Assembly (NCBI GenBank): GCA_043802925.1
Contig: JAZDKP010000109.1
Span: 1 to 35,848, forward strand
Source: JAZDKP01 sp043802925
Lineage (GTDB): Bacteria; Fibrobacterota; OXYB2-FULL-49-7; JAEUSG01
DNA length: 35,848 nt
Direction of reading: 5' to 3'
Each line of letters opens with the position of its first letter. Position 1 is the stretch's first letter. A model generated the notes under the pieces. The model was not told the origin of the DNA. It ran no database searches and was given only the letters and a program-made list of their open reading frames with translations. The translations under genes were made by a program, and so were the position numbers. Positions 13,471 to 22,413 of the stretch are shown one piece after another.

Positions 13471-14585
13471 AACACCTCTTCTTTTCCGCGGGCGAACTTT
13501 CGGGCGACCTGCACGCAGCCAACGTCATCCGCCGCCTCGAGGGTTGTCGTGTCTCGGGCATCGGCGGCGATTCCATGATTGCGGCCGGGCTGACCCCAAT
13601 TCGTCACATCCGCGAGACCGCGGTCATGGGTTTCACCGAGGTGGCAATGAACTACTTCCGCCTCCGGCGCATCTTCCATGAAACCTGCCGGTATATCGAG
13701 GAAAAACGGCCCGACCTCGTGGTCCTCGTCGACTACCCGGGCTTCAACCTGCGCCTCGCCCGGTTCGCCAAATCGCGCGGCCTCCGCGTCCTCTACTACA
13801 TCGCGCCCAAGGTCTGGGCCTGGGGTTCCGGCCGCATCAAAGCGCTCCGGAACAACGTGGACCGGCTCGCGGTCATTTTCCCCTTCGAGGAGGCCTATTT
13901 CAAGGAACGCGGCCTTCACGCGGATTATGTCGGCAACCCCAACATTGAAACCGAGCTCTCGCACATGCCCCTCGACGCTTTTTTTCGGGCCACCGGCCTT
14001 TCCGCGCAGGCCCGCATCCTCGGCGTGCTGCCCGGAAGCCGGACGCAGGAGGTCACGCGTATCCTCCCGCCCATGGCCGGCGCGGCCCGCATCCTGCTCG
14101 ACGAAGGCCGCTTTGACGCCTGCGTGGTGTCGCAGGCGGACGGTCTGCCCGACAACCTGCTCCGCCGCCTCCTGCCCGACGACCCCCGCTTCCGGCTGTT
14201 CGCCGGACGCCCCGGCCCGGTCTACGAGTCGGCCCGCTTTCTTTTTGTCAAATCCGGCACCGCCACCTACGAGGCGGCGCGGTACGAACGCCCCTTTCTT
14301 GTGGCACACCGTGCGTCGCCGCTCACGACCTTCCTGGTACGCCGTCTTGTCAATCTTACCCACTACAGCATGATCAACCTGATTCTGCCCGAGCCCCGGG
14401 TCCCGGAGCTCATCCAGGAGCGGGCCGCGCCCGGCCCCATTGCCGCCGAAGCGCGCGCGCTCCTGGACCATCCCGACCGGATGGCCGCCATGGTCGCGGC
14501 GTTCCAAAAACTCAAGGCGGATGCACGCGGCCTTCCGCCCTCGGAAAAGGTGGCCCACCTCATCCAGGAAATGATCCATGGATAA
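13467..14585 (+). CDS. lpxB: Lipid-A-disaccharide synthase LpxB
   Basis: A 372-residue GT19 enzyme that condenses UDP-2,3-diacylglucosamine with lipid X to form the lipid A disaccharide at the inner face of the cytoplasmic membrane. Hallmarks: FFSAGELSGDLHAANVIRRL at the N-terminus, GIGGDSM, PDLVVLVDYPGFNLRLA, YYIAPKVWAWG, VGNPNIE, LPGSRTQEV, and KSGTATYEAA in the donor half. The length is normal for the family. The start overlaps the LytR_C stop by 4 nt and the stop overlaps murA by 8 nt. It shows that the organism makes lipid A and hence is Gram-negative with LPS. Confidence 0.95.
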   Translation: MKHLFFSAGELSGDLHAANVIRRLEGCRVSGIGGDSMIAAGLTPIRHIRETAVMGFTEVAMNYFRLRRIFHETCRYIEEKRPDLVVLVDYPGFNLRLARFAKSRGLRVLYYIAPKVWAWGSGRIKALRNNVDRLAVIFPFEEAYFKERGLHADYVGNPNIETELSHMPLDAFFRATGLSAQARILGVLPGSRTQEVTRILPPMAGAARILLDEGRFDACVVSQADGLPDNLLRRLLPDDPRFRLFAGRPGPVYESARFLFVKSGTATYEAARYERPFLVAHRASPLTTFLVRRLVNLTHYSMINLILPEPRVPELIQERAAPGPIAAEARALLDHPDRMAAMVAAFQKLKADARGLPPSEKVAHLIQEMIHG

Positions 14586-15861
14586 ATTCATCCTCCGGGG
14601 TGGAAAGCGCCTCGCGGGCACCGTGGCCATCAGCGGCTCCAAAAACGGCGCGCTGCCCCTCATGGCCGCGGCCCTGCTCACCCGCGGCGTCACCACGCTC
14701 CGCAACGCGCCCTATCTCCGCGACATCCAGACGATGTCCAACGTGCTCCGCGTCATCGGCGCGCGCGTATACGGCGGCCCGCAAACCATTAAGATTGACA
14801 CCACGCACTGCAACCATCTCGAGGCCCCCTACGACCTCGTCAAAACCATGCGCGCCTCGTTTTACGTGCTGGGGCCGCTGCTCGCGCGCTACGGCCGCGT
14901 GCGCGTCTCGCTTCCCGGCGGCTGCGCCTGGGGCCCGCGGCCCGTGGACCTTCACCTCAAGGGGCTGGAAGCGTTGGGCGCGGACATCCAGGTCACGCAC
15001 GGGTACGTGGAGGCCACGGCTCCGCGGCTCATAGGCGGCACCTTCAAGTTTGACACGGTGAGCGTGGGCGCCACGGCCAACCTTGTCATGGCCGCCACGC
15101 TCGCAAAGGGGGTGACGCGCCTCATCAACACCGCGCAGGAACCCGAAGTCACCTTTCTTGTCCGGACGCTGAACAAGATGGGCGCCCGCATCCGTGAAAC
15201 CGTTGACGGCCTCGAAATCCGCGGCGTCTCGAGCCTGCACCCGGTCGACATCCGCGTCATCCCGGACCGTATTGAGACCGGAACGTTTATGGCGGCCGCG
15301 ACACTGTGCGGTGGAAAGATAACGATGCGGAACTGCCCCGTGGAACACATCGCTTCCACCCTCATCGCTTTTGAAAAGACGGGTGCGATCCTCACAGCGC
15401 GGGGGAACACCGTCACGGTCCAGGGCCCCCGGCGTGTGCGGCCGCTAAAAATTTCCACGGCCCCCTACCCCGGCTTTCCCACGGACCTGCAGGCACAGAT
15501 GATGGCCGTACTCTCCATGGCGGACGGCACGAGCATCATCACCGACACCATCTACCACGACCGGTTCACGCATGTGCCCGAACTCAACCGGCTGGGCGCC
15601 GACATCCAGCTTCAGGATAACGCCGCGGTCATCCAGGGCGTAAAAAAGCTTTCGGGCGCGCAAGTGATGGCCACCGACCTGCGCGCGAGCGCGGCGCTGG
15701 TCATTGCAGGGCTCCGGGCCGACGGCGAGACCCACCTGTCGCGCGTCTACCATATTGACCGGGGATACGAAAAAATTGAAGAGAAGTTCCGGGGCCTGGG
15801 CGCCTCTATCGTCCGGTCCCTGGATGGCCCCGTGGAACCGGCGACGCCGGCGGACATGTAA
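14578..15861 (+). CDS. murA: UDP-N-acetylglucosamine 1-carboxyvinyltransferase MurA
   Basis: A 427-residue EPSP-synthase-fold enzyme catalysing the first committed step of peptidoglycan synthesis (transfer of enolpyruvyl from PEP to UDP-GlcNAc). Lys22-Asn23 of SKNGALPL is present, and Cys116 in LPGGCAWGPRP is the active-site Cys, so the enzyme should be of the fosfomycin-sensitive type. FPTDLQAQMMAV and RASAALVIAGLRADG in the C-terminal half are family blocks. The length is typical. The ATG lies 8 nt before the end of lpxB, so expression is coupled to lipid A synthesis. It is the last gene of its run and is followed by a strong palindrome. Confidence 0.97.
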   Translation: MDKFILRGGKRLAGTVAISGSKNGALPLMAAALLTRGVTTLRNAPYLRDIQTMSNVLRVIGARVYGGPQTIKIDTTHCNHLEAPYDLVKTMRASFYVLGPLLARYGRVRVSLPGGCAWGPRPVDLHLKGLEALGADIQVTHGYVEATAPRLIGGTFKFDTVSVGATANLVMAATLAKGVTRLINTAQEPEVTFLVRTLNKMGARIRETVDGLEIRGVSSLHPVDIRVIPDRIETGTFMAAATLCGGKITMRNCPVEHIASTLIAFEKTGAILTARGNTVTVQGPRRVRPLKISTAPYPGFPTDLQAQMMAVLSMADGTSIITDTIYHDRFTHVPELNRLGADIQLQDNAAVIQGVKKLSGAQVMATDLRASAALVIAGLRADGETHLSRVYHIDRGYEKIEEKFRGLGASIVRSLDGPVEPATPADM

Positions 15862-15863
15862 CC

Positions 15864-15909
15864 CGCCCCCCTGTAGGGGCGGTTCGCGACCCGCCCCTAC
15901 AGGGGGGCG
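15864..15909. repeat. Perfect 19-bp palindrome with 8-nt loop between convergent genes
   Basis: Left arm CGCCCCCCTGTAGGGGCGG (15864-15882), loop TTCGCGAC (15883-15890), and exact reverse complement at 15891-15909. It starts 3 nt after the murA stop and ends 9 nt before the stop of the convergent minus-strand gene. It lacks a T tract, so if it terminates transcription it does so in an unusual way. Its look (CCCCTAC...GTAGGGG around a TCGCGA-like core) recalls REP/MITE-like dispersed palindromes of many GC-rich genomes. Confidence 0.75.
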
Positions 15910-15918
15910 TCTCACTGT

Positions 15919-17649
15919 TTAAAACTTATACGACAGCGCAAAACGCTGGGCGCCCGAAAGATCCTCGTACTTGTCCTTACTGTCGCCCATCTTGAAATAC
16001 TCATACGAATAGTCCGCGCCCATCCGCTGCTTGAGCTGCTTGAACGCAATATCGAGCCCCAGCCCGAAATGGTAGCGCCGCTGGCTCTCCATGGAAAAAT
16101 TCTGCGACATGCCGATCCGAAGCGCCAGCACGTCAAAGACCCATTTTTCGAGGCCCATGCGGATGTTGTCTTCGGTGTCGGTGTACAGGCTCTTGTTGCC
16201 GTCGAGGGTGAGGTTCAGCGTGTTGTGCAGCCGGTAGTGGCCGCCCACGATGATGTTGGCGGGCACGCCTTCACGGTACTGCTTGCCCGTGGTAGTGTTC
16301 GTGTACTTGACCGTAGAGAACAGGTCACGGAGGAGCAGCGCGGCCGTGATGCGGTCCGTGAGCTCAAACTGGGCGCCAAGGTCAATGGCCCCGCCGAACC
16401 CGCCGCCCGAGACCGCGTTTTCCTGCCAGGCATAAACCTCGTCCGTGGCCTTGTCCGCGGTCAGCATCAGGAACTTGAGGCTCGCGCCCACGGAAAAGGG
16501 GCGCAGCTTGTCGCTCACCTCGTCAAAAACCTTGGCCACACTCGTGATGATCTGGGTCTCGCTGGACCCGAAGGCCTTGCCGCTGGAGGTGATGATCGCC
16601 TCGCCATGCGACAGGGTGCGCGTCACCTTGTTCACGTAGCCGGTGTAGAAGTAGGGATAGGTGGCGTACCCGAAATTGTAGCGCAGGTAGCCCGCAGTGA
16701 AGCTGCGTTGGGCGGCCCGCACCATGCCGGCCGGGTTGTAGGCCATGGCATTGGCGTCGTCCGACAGGGCGATAAAAGCGCCGCCCATGCCGTGCGCGCG
16801 CGCGCTGTACATGAGGTCCGCGAACGCGCCATGCTGGTAGGCCAGGTTGTCCATGTCATAGTCCGTGACCGTGAGCGCGTCGTTTTGGGCGCCCGACGGG
16901 GAAAGGGCACCCGACAGGATGCCATACACCACGGCCGCTGCCACGGTGAGTCCGCCGGCCACGGCCCATTCCATTTTATGGTTGACCTCGCGCCCCTTGT
17001 ATTTGACCAGCGTGATGTCGATGTCCTTGAGCTCCAGGTTCAGCAGCTGGCAGACGCCGGCCATGGCCAGCTGGTTCCACTTCTCTTGGGGGCAGTCAGA
17101 CGCCACCACGGCCTTGGCATCAAAATCGCGGGACTCGAGGTCAAAGAGCCGGAGGCGCAGGATGGTCAGGTTGCCGTCCACGTCCACTTCGCCGATGACC
17201 ACCTTGCTCACCGCGAGCAGCTGGCCCGCCGCAAGGACGCATTTCTGGGAGGTGCATTCGTAGGGCAACCGCTCGTTGAGCGCGGTCTGGCGCTTGAGCA
17301 TCTCCTGGCTGTTCAGCACATAATAGACGCCCGTGCGCGAAAGGGCCTCGCGCAGTTCGCGGGTCAGCTGGTTGGCCTGGGCGGGGGCCGCGTTCGCCAT
17401 GCCGAGTTCGAGCACAGCCACGCGGGTGAGTTCCTCACCCGTGACAGGGCTCGAAGGGTCGCCGGTAACCGCGGATTCGGATGAGGCCTCAGCCGGGGCC
17501 GTGGCATCGGCCGCGGGCGCCGGGGCCGCAGGCTGGGCCGCGGTGGCAGGCACGTTTTCCGCGGACACGGTGTTGGGCGCGGGCTCCTGCGCGGAAAGAG
17601 GCCGCAGCAGGACTGCGGCAAGGAGGGTCAGCGTCAGTATGTTTTTCAT
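15919..17649 (-). CDS. CsgG-like periplasmic domain fused to a PorV/UPF0164-like outer-membrane barrel
   Basis: A 576-residue protein. Signal peptide 1-20 (cleavage after LSA) is followed by an Ala/Pro-rich linker (22-70), then a CsgG/FlgO/LpoB-like alpha/beta domain (74-205) with RVAVLELG, LREALSRTGVYYVLN and YECTSQKCVLAAGQLLAVSKVVIGEV (Cys132, Cys137). A hydrophobic segment lies at about 229-247. The rest is a PorV/UPF0164-like barrel opening with ARAHGMGGAFIALSDDANAMAYNPAGM and ending FALSYKF, a Phe-terminated BAM signal. ATG 17649 has GGGAG upstream; a longer frame to 17862 runs into the neighbouring gene and is rejected. It is the third gene of the operon transcribed from 23882-23910. 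PorV-like proteins serve in type IX secretion or as transporters; the role here is unknown. Confidence 0.85.
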   Translation of the reverse strand: MKNILTLTLLAAVLLRPLSAQEPAPNTVSAENVPATAAQPAAPAPAADATAPAEASSESAVTGDPSSPVTGEELTRVAVLELGMANAAPAQANQLTRELREALSRTGVYYVLNSQEMLKRQTALNERLPYECTSQKCVLAAGQLLAVSKVVIGEVDVDGNLTILRLRLFDLESRDFDAKAVVASDCPQEKWNQLAMAGVCQLLNLELKDIDITLVKYKGREVNHKMEWAVAGGLTVAAAVVYGILSGALSPSGAQNDALTVTDYDMDNLAYQHGAFADLMYSARAHGMGGAFIALSDDANAMAYNPAGMVRAAQRSFTAGYLRYNFGYATYPYFYTGYVNKVTRTLSHGEAIITSSGKAFGSSETQIITSVAKVFDEVSDKLRPFSVGASLKFLMLTADKATDEVYAWQENAVSGGGFGGAIDLGAQFELTDRITAALLLRDLFSTVKYTNTTTGKQYREGVPANIIVGGHYRLHNTLNLTLDGNKSLYTDTEDNIRMGLEKWVFDVLALRIGMSQNFSMESQRRYHFGLGLDIAFKQLKQRMGADYSYEYFKMGDSKDKYEDLSGAQRFALSYKF

Positions 17650-17671
17650 TGTATTTTTCTCCCTTTCCCTA

Positions 17672-20600
17672 TTACTTGAACAACACGAGGGGAATGGTCT
17701 TGAAGGCCTTTTCCGTCCCGTCGTCAATGGCGATGCGGACCAGATAGCGTCCGTTGCGGCAGAGCCGTCCGTGGTTATTGGTACCGTCCCACAGGTAGAC
17801 GCGCCGGAGGGTCTTGTTCCCGTAGAACCCACCGTTGGTGTTGAGCGAATAAAGCGTCTCAAAGCCGTCCACGGATTCCGTCCGCGTCAGCAGGCGATTG
17901 TTCACAATGTTGCCTTCCATGTTCAGGATCATGGCCTCGGACGAAACCGAAGCGCTGGCATTGGAACTGACGTCGAACTCGATGCGGGCGCCCTGCCAGG
18001 TCCGGTCCCCATCGCGGGCGGTCACAAAGGGTGAGAACGGATTGGGCCCCACCTTCACCTTGTAGATGCCGAACTCCTGACCCGTAGAGAGCAGGGCATA
18101 CTCGCCGTCGTAGCCCGAAGCGCCGAACTGGGTAAGCCGCACCACCACCTGCGTGGCGTTTCCGGGCGCGGCCGCTGCGGTCGCCTGGCCTTTAAGGAGC
18201 ACGCCGTTCACATTGGCAAAATACATGGCCGGGAGGCTGTCCCAGCGCGTCTGCTGCTGGTTCCAGACCGCGGCAAAGACGTCCTTGCCACGGAACACTT
18301 CGGGGATGGCAAAAGCCACCCTAAAGCTGTCTTTCGCGTTTTCCGTGCTGGAGGTTCCGAACGAGAGGCGGTGGATCGGGGAGATGACCGACCCGGACAG
18401 GGTCACGGTCTTGAGTACCGGCAGCGAAGAGATGGCCGTGGTCCGGAGGTAAACCTCCTTGGTCAGGGTAAACACGGAGGCGCCGAATGAAATAGTCAGC
18501 GAGCTGTCCGGGCTTTGCGCCCAGGTGCTGTCACCGGGCTTGGCTTGGTGACGGATGGCCAGCGCCGTCCGCGTCGTTTTACCGAACGCTGAAACCTTAA
18601 TCGTAAACGTGCCGATGCTGTGGGGCGGCGCGGTGAATTTTCCGTCCCAACTCATGCCGTAGGGCGCACGCAGCAACGGATCGCAACTCCAGGTGCCGAG
18701 GGCCGGGAAGAGCTTATTCGAATCGTTGTTAAAGCCATAGACCTGAAAGGAGGTCTGCTCCCCGGCATTGAGGACAAACGCATTCCCGTCTATCTGAAGC
18801 GTATCGATGGCCATTTTTATGACTGAAAAATGGGTGGTGAGCACGGTATCGTGCCCCGCAACGGTCACCGTACAACGGAGCGCGGTCACAAGCGTGGTGC
18901 TGATGGCTGTGTCGCGTGCAATGGTCGCGGTGATGACGTCGCCCCTGTTTCCTGAGAAGGTAATGCCAGCGGGCAGCGGCGAAGGCAGGGCCCAGCGGAC
19001 AGAATCCGCGCGCAGCGTCACGATTTCGTTGGCGCCGTTCTGGCAGATGACCTTGAAGTCGGAACGGATGCCGTACGGCAGGCGCACGGCGGACCCTGGC
19101 GTGGGGGCCAGCGGCAGCAGGGTGACCCACCGGTCGTTGAGCCTGGGTGGAATATGGGTGACGAACACCCGGCCGCTGTTGCTGTACTTGTTGGAACGCC
19201 CGCCCGCAGTGACATAAACCGTGAAGTAATACTGCATGGTGCTATTGCTAGCCGTGGGGCTGACGCGGAAAGTCAGGGTGTCGTTGTGAAGGGGTCGCGT
19301 ATAGACAGTGTCGACCCGGTATGCGTTGTCGGAGATATCGCGATAATGAACCGCGGCTGCAGTGACGCTGTCGCCGTTTACGGTCCCGCCTTTGACAATA
19401 AGACAGAGCGTGACACTGTCGGACGTGAGTGTGGCCGTATCGGTGACAAAGCATTTGACCGGGTGGGGTATCCGCACGGTATCGTTGTTCACGGCCAGGT
19501 TGTAGCCCATCGAATCGAGATCCATGATGCGCAGCGATGCGCTGCCGAACGAGGCCGGCGGGGTGATGGTGGACCCGAACACGTAAAGGCCCGCCCCCAG
19601 GCTGTCGAGCCCCAGGGAATCGTACGAAAAGGAACGGTAGGCCGGGACCGTTATTTTTAAGGCCTGGAGCGTGTCGCGCTGGGTGCCGGTAGTACGACGG
19701 ACACTGTCGAGCAAAGACACTTTAAAATAAGCATGGAGGGTTCCGCGGGCCAGCGTGACCGGCGCCTTCGCAACCGAAACCGGGCAATGGACGCTGTCGG
19801 CACCGTAATGGATGACCGTGTCGCGGAGCACGGCCACGGCCGTCTGCTGGGTGAAACCGCCGCATGCATAGGTGAGTGTGTAGGCACCGTTCAGCAGGCC
19901 ATTCACCGTAAACCGGCCGCTGCCAGGTTCGGTCACGGCCGTGACCGGCAACGCAAGCACGCCGCCCTGCACCGTCACCGTGACCGGCTGGTTGGCCGTT
20001 CCGAGGAGCGCGTGAACGGTCCCGGTGATGCGGCCGTACTCGCGCAGGAGCGCGTTCCGCGTGAGCTGCGCATTGCTTGTGACCGTGATGCCGGTCAGGG
20101 AGTCCGGCACAATGTTGTTGCCTGAAAAATGAAGGGTATAGGTCCCGGCAGGCAGGGAGAGCGAATAGGTATTGTCGCCCTTGCTGCTGACGCCCGTACC
20201 CGCAGTGTCGCCCGCGGCGTTTATCGCAACCACAGGAACATCCGCACGCGTTTCACTGACAAAATGGGTGGAGTCGGGCGTCATGACCACGCGCGTAATG
20301 CCCGCCACGATGCCGATGTCCGAGGAAAGCTGGGCATTATAGCTGACATTGGTGTTCAGGGCAATGGGGTCGCTGGTAAACGTGCTGAATCCCGCACGGC
20401 GGAACGAAATCACATAGCCCGAACCGGGCGCCACGGCAAAAGTATAGGAACCGTCAAAGGCCGTATACGTCAGCTCAAGAAAGACGCCGTTGCGGGAAAG
20501 TGAGACCTCGGCACTGATGATGGCCCCGCCCGTGGACGCATTGGTGAGCACGCCCGAGATGATATTGGTGAAGCGTTGGATGTTAAAGTTCCCAAGGTTT

Positions 20601-22384
20601 AAGGCATCGCCCGAATCGAGCGCAGCCGTTTTTTCAGTTGAACGCTGGTAGCCTTCCTTGGATGCGGCAAGAACCCAATCACCGGGAGGCAGTCTGAGGG
20701 TAAAGCCGCCCGAAGCGTCCGTCTTGATGGAATCGGTCCCGCCCTGCTGGCTTTGGGCCCGGAGGGTTGCGTCACTGACCGCGTTACCGCTGTCTTTGAC
20801 AAAGCCCGTGACCTGGCAGGGGTAGGCGCGGAGCACAAAGTTGAGCGTGGTATCGGGATGCGACGCATTGGGGGCCACTTCGCTTTCCTGTGCGTAATAC
20901 CCCTTCGGGTTCATGAGGACCCGGTAGGTGCCGTACTGGACCGTCTTGTGACCGTATCCGTTCGCGTCCGTGGGAAGGTCAATGGGAATGCCGCCGCCTT
21001 GGAGCGGCAGGATGCTCACATTGGCAAACTTGAGGGCCAGCGTATCGTTTCCGATGAGTTCCTTGGACAAGTAGGTAATACCGCCATGTGCGGCCGTGTC
21101 TTCATAATAAAAGGCGCGCTTGCGGGACGAGAGGCCCGCGCCATTCGTGTTTTCCACAAAGACCTTCCATTCGTGGAGCACACCGCTGGCCAGGAAGGAG
21201 CGGGCGTCGAGCGTCACGCCGGTGTCAAGCGTGGTGGTGGTCCAGACCGTGATCGCGGCATTGGAACCGGTGGTGGAATCGTAGACCACGTTATAGATGT
21301 ACACTTTATAGATATTGAATGTGGACGCGGTGCAGGCCGCCCATTGGAGACGGAGCTGGCCGCCCGTGGAGCCTACTTTAAAGGAATCGCAGGACCGGAG
21401 TGTGTCGACCTCATAGAAACTGTGCAATGTGTCGCCGTCACCCAGGGTGGTCATGTGCGCGGTGTCCGGGGCATACAGGTCGCCGAGGTCGCCCTTGGTG
21501 ATAAACTTGAACGGGACCGGCTGCGCCACCAGCGAGGTGTATTCTTTCTGGTTGCCGTAGTTGTTGAGCACCAGCCACTGATAAGTCTTGTTGGGCGTGA
21601 GTGGCGGCGGATCCGGGAAGACGCCGGAGGGGTCGGGCAAACCGTACTGGATTTGGCTGCCCGGGGTGATGGCCTGCCAGATGAAGCTCGCACCCTGGAT
21701 GGTGTCGCCCTTGAGGTCAATGGGTTGATCCGACAACAGGAGATGATAATAGGGCACACCGGGCACGGGCGTCCATTTGAACACGGGCAAGAGGTTGGTG
21801 ATGGTGTCGAGTGAAGCCGGTGAAACAAGCGATGCCGGCTGTTTTGTCTCGATGATCATCTGGCCTTCCTGCGAGACCTTGGTGCGCGACCGGTTGACTA
21901 CCACGAAATAATAACGTCCCACGGTCATTGTTTTGTTTTGGCTGCTGTCCATTTGGTAACGGGGTGAAATAAATATGGAACGATGGACCGTGCCCACACC
22001 GCTGGTGCGCGTAAACATGCTGTCGCCGATATTGGCCAGGGCCTGGTTGCCGTACTTGGCCGCAGTATCGATGACGAGCGTGTCCTTGTTCCCGGCCGGC
22101 AGGCTCGCGGTATCGATACGGAATACCTGCGTGGCACAGTAGGGGTAATTGGCAAGGTTGCCACCGCCGGTCTGGGTGCCGAAAAACACCGTGACCGTAT
22201 CGTTGACCGCGGCCTGGAGCGGGTTGGTGACGAGAAAATCAATGCGCACGTTAAGCGAGGTGTCGATACTCTTGGGCGGGGAAAGCCATGTAATAAGATA
22301 TTCACCGGCGGCCAGGGCCGGGACGGCCGTGAGCAGCGCAATAAAGGCAACGGCAGTGATGAGGCGTAATATTCTGGTATTCAT
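17672..22384 (-). CDS. Giant exported multi-domain protein with carboxypeptidase-regulatory-like repeats
   Basis: A 1570-residue protein. The signal peptide is MNTRILRLITAVAFIALLTAVPALA. Residues 26-430 contain Ig/Fn-like beta domains (for example LLPVFKWTPVPGVPYYHLLLSD). Four or five CarboxypepD_reg/CnaB-like domains follow at about 440-520, 521-600, 604-690, 692-780 and 783-855; typical phrases are VTGFVKDSGNAVSDATL, ISGVLTNASTGGAIISAEVSL and TGTVHALLGTANQPV. More beta domains lead to a C-terminal region (from about 1465) with VGPNPFSPFV...RVYLWDGTNNHGR...GRYLVRIAIDDG, resembling the FlgD-Ig/sorting-tail region of FCB surface proteins. ATG 22384 has AAGGAG 9 nt upstream. It lies between two barrel-type genes in one operon. 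Probably a surface-exposed or secreted adhesive or structural protein; the substrate is unknown. Confidence 0.85.
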   Translation of the reverse strand: MNTRILRLITAVAFIALLTAVPALAAGEYLITWLSPPKSIDTSLNVRIDFLVTNPLQAAVNDTVTVFFGTQTGGGNLANYPYCATQVFRIDTASLPAGNKDTLVIDTAAKYGNQALANIGDSMFTRTSGVGTVHRSIFISPRYQMDSSQNKTMTVGRYYFVVVNRSRTKVSQEGQMIIETKQPASLVSPASLDTITNLLPVFKWTPVPGVPYYHLLLSDQPIDLKGDTIQGASFIWQAITPGSQIQYGLPDPSGVFPDPPPLTPNKTYQWLVLNNYGNQKEYTSLVAQPVPFKFITKGDLGDLYAPDTAHMTTLGDGDTLHSFYEVDTLRSCDSFKVGSTGGQLRLQWAACTASTFNIYKVYIYNVVYDSTTGSNAAITVWTTTTLDTGVTLDARSFLASGVLHEWKVFVENTNGAGLSSRKRAFYYEDTAAHGGITYLSKELIGNDTLALKFANVSILPLQGGGIPIDLPTDANGYGHKTVQYGTYRVLMNPKGYYAQESEVAPNASHPDTTLNFVLRAYPCQVTGFVKDSGNAVSDATLRAQSQQGGTDSIKTDASGGFTLRLPPGDWVLAASKEGYQRSTEKTAALDSGDALNLGNFNIQRFTNIISGVLTNASTGGAIISAEVSLSRNGVFLELTYTAFDGSYTFAVAPGSGYVISFRRAGFSTFTSDPIALNTNVSYNAQLSSDIGIVAGITRVVMTPDSTHFVSETRADVPVVAINAAGDTAGTGVSSKGDNTYSLSLPAGTYTLHFSGNNIVPDSLTGITVTSNAQLTRNALLREYGRITGTVHALLGTANQPVTVTVQGGVLALPVTAVTEPGSGRFTVNGLLNGAYTLTYACGGFTQQTAVAVLRDTVIHYGADSVHCPVSVAKAPVTLARGTLHAYFKVSLLDSVRRTTGTQRDTLQALKITVPAYRSFSYDSLGLDSLGAGLYVFGSTITPPASFGSASLRIMDLDSMGYNLAVNNDTVRIPHPVKCFVTDTATLTSDSVTLCLIVKGGTVNGDSVTAAAVHYRDISDNAYRVDTVYTRPLHNDTLTFRVSPTASNSTMQYYFTVYVTAGGRSNKYSNSGRVFVTHIPPRLNDRWVTLLPLAPTPGSAVRLPYGIRSDFKVICQNGANEIVTLRADSVRWALPSPLPAGITFSGNRGDVITATIARDTAISTTLVTALRCTVTVAGHDTVLTTHFSVIKMAIDTLQIDGNAFVLNAGEQTSFQVYGFNNDSNKLFPALGTWSCDPLLRAPYGMSWDGKFTAPPHSIGTFTIKVSAFGKTTRTALAIRHQAKPGDSTWAQSPDSSLTISFGASVFTLTKEVYLRTTAISSLPVLKTVTLSGSVISPIHRLSFGTSSTENAKDSFRVAFAIPEVFRGKDVFAAVWNQQQTRWDSLPAMYFANVNGVLLKGQATAAAAPGNATQVVVRLTQFGASGYDGEYALLSTGQEFGIYKVKVGPNPFSPFVTARDGDRTWQGARIEFDVSSNASASVSSEAMILNMEGNIVNNRLLTRTESVDGFETLYSLNTNGGFYGNKTLRRVYLWDGTNNHGRLCRNGRYLVRIAIDDGTEKAFKTIPLVLFK

Positions 22385-22413
22385 GCGATTTTGCTCCTTG
22401 GGTTTACGGCCGC

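Noticed and set aside
16069..17484. Plus-strand frame of 471 codons opposite the CsgG/PorV-like gene
   Set aside because: Low-complexity His/Gly/Val-rich translation, typical of a GC-rich antisense shadow.
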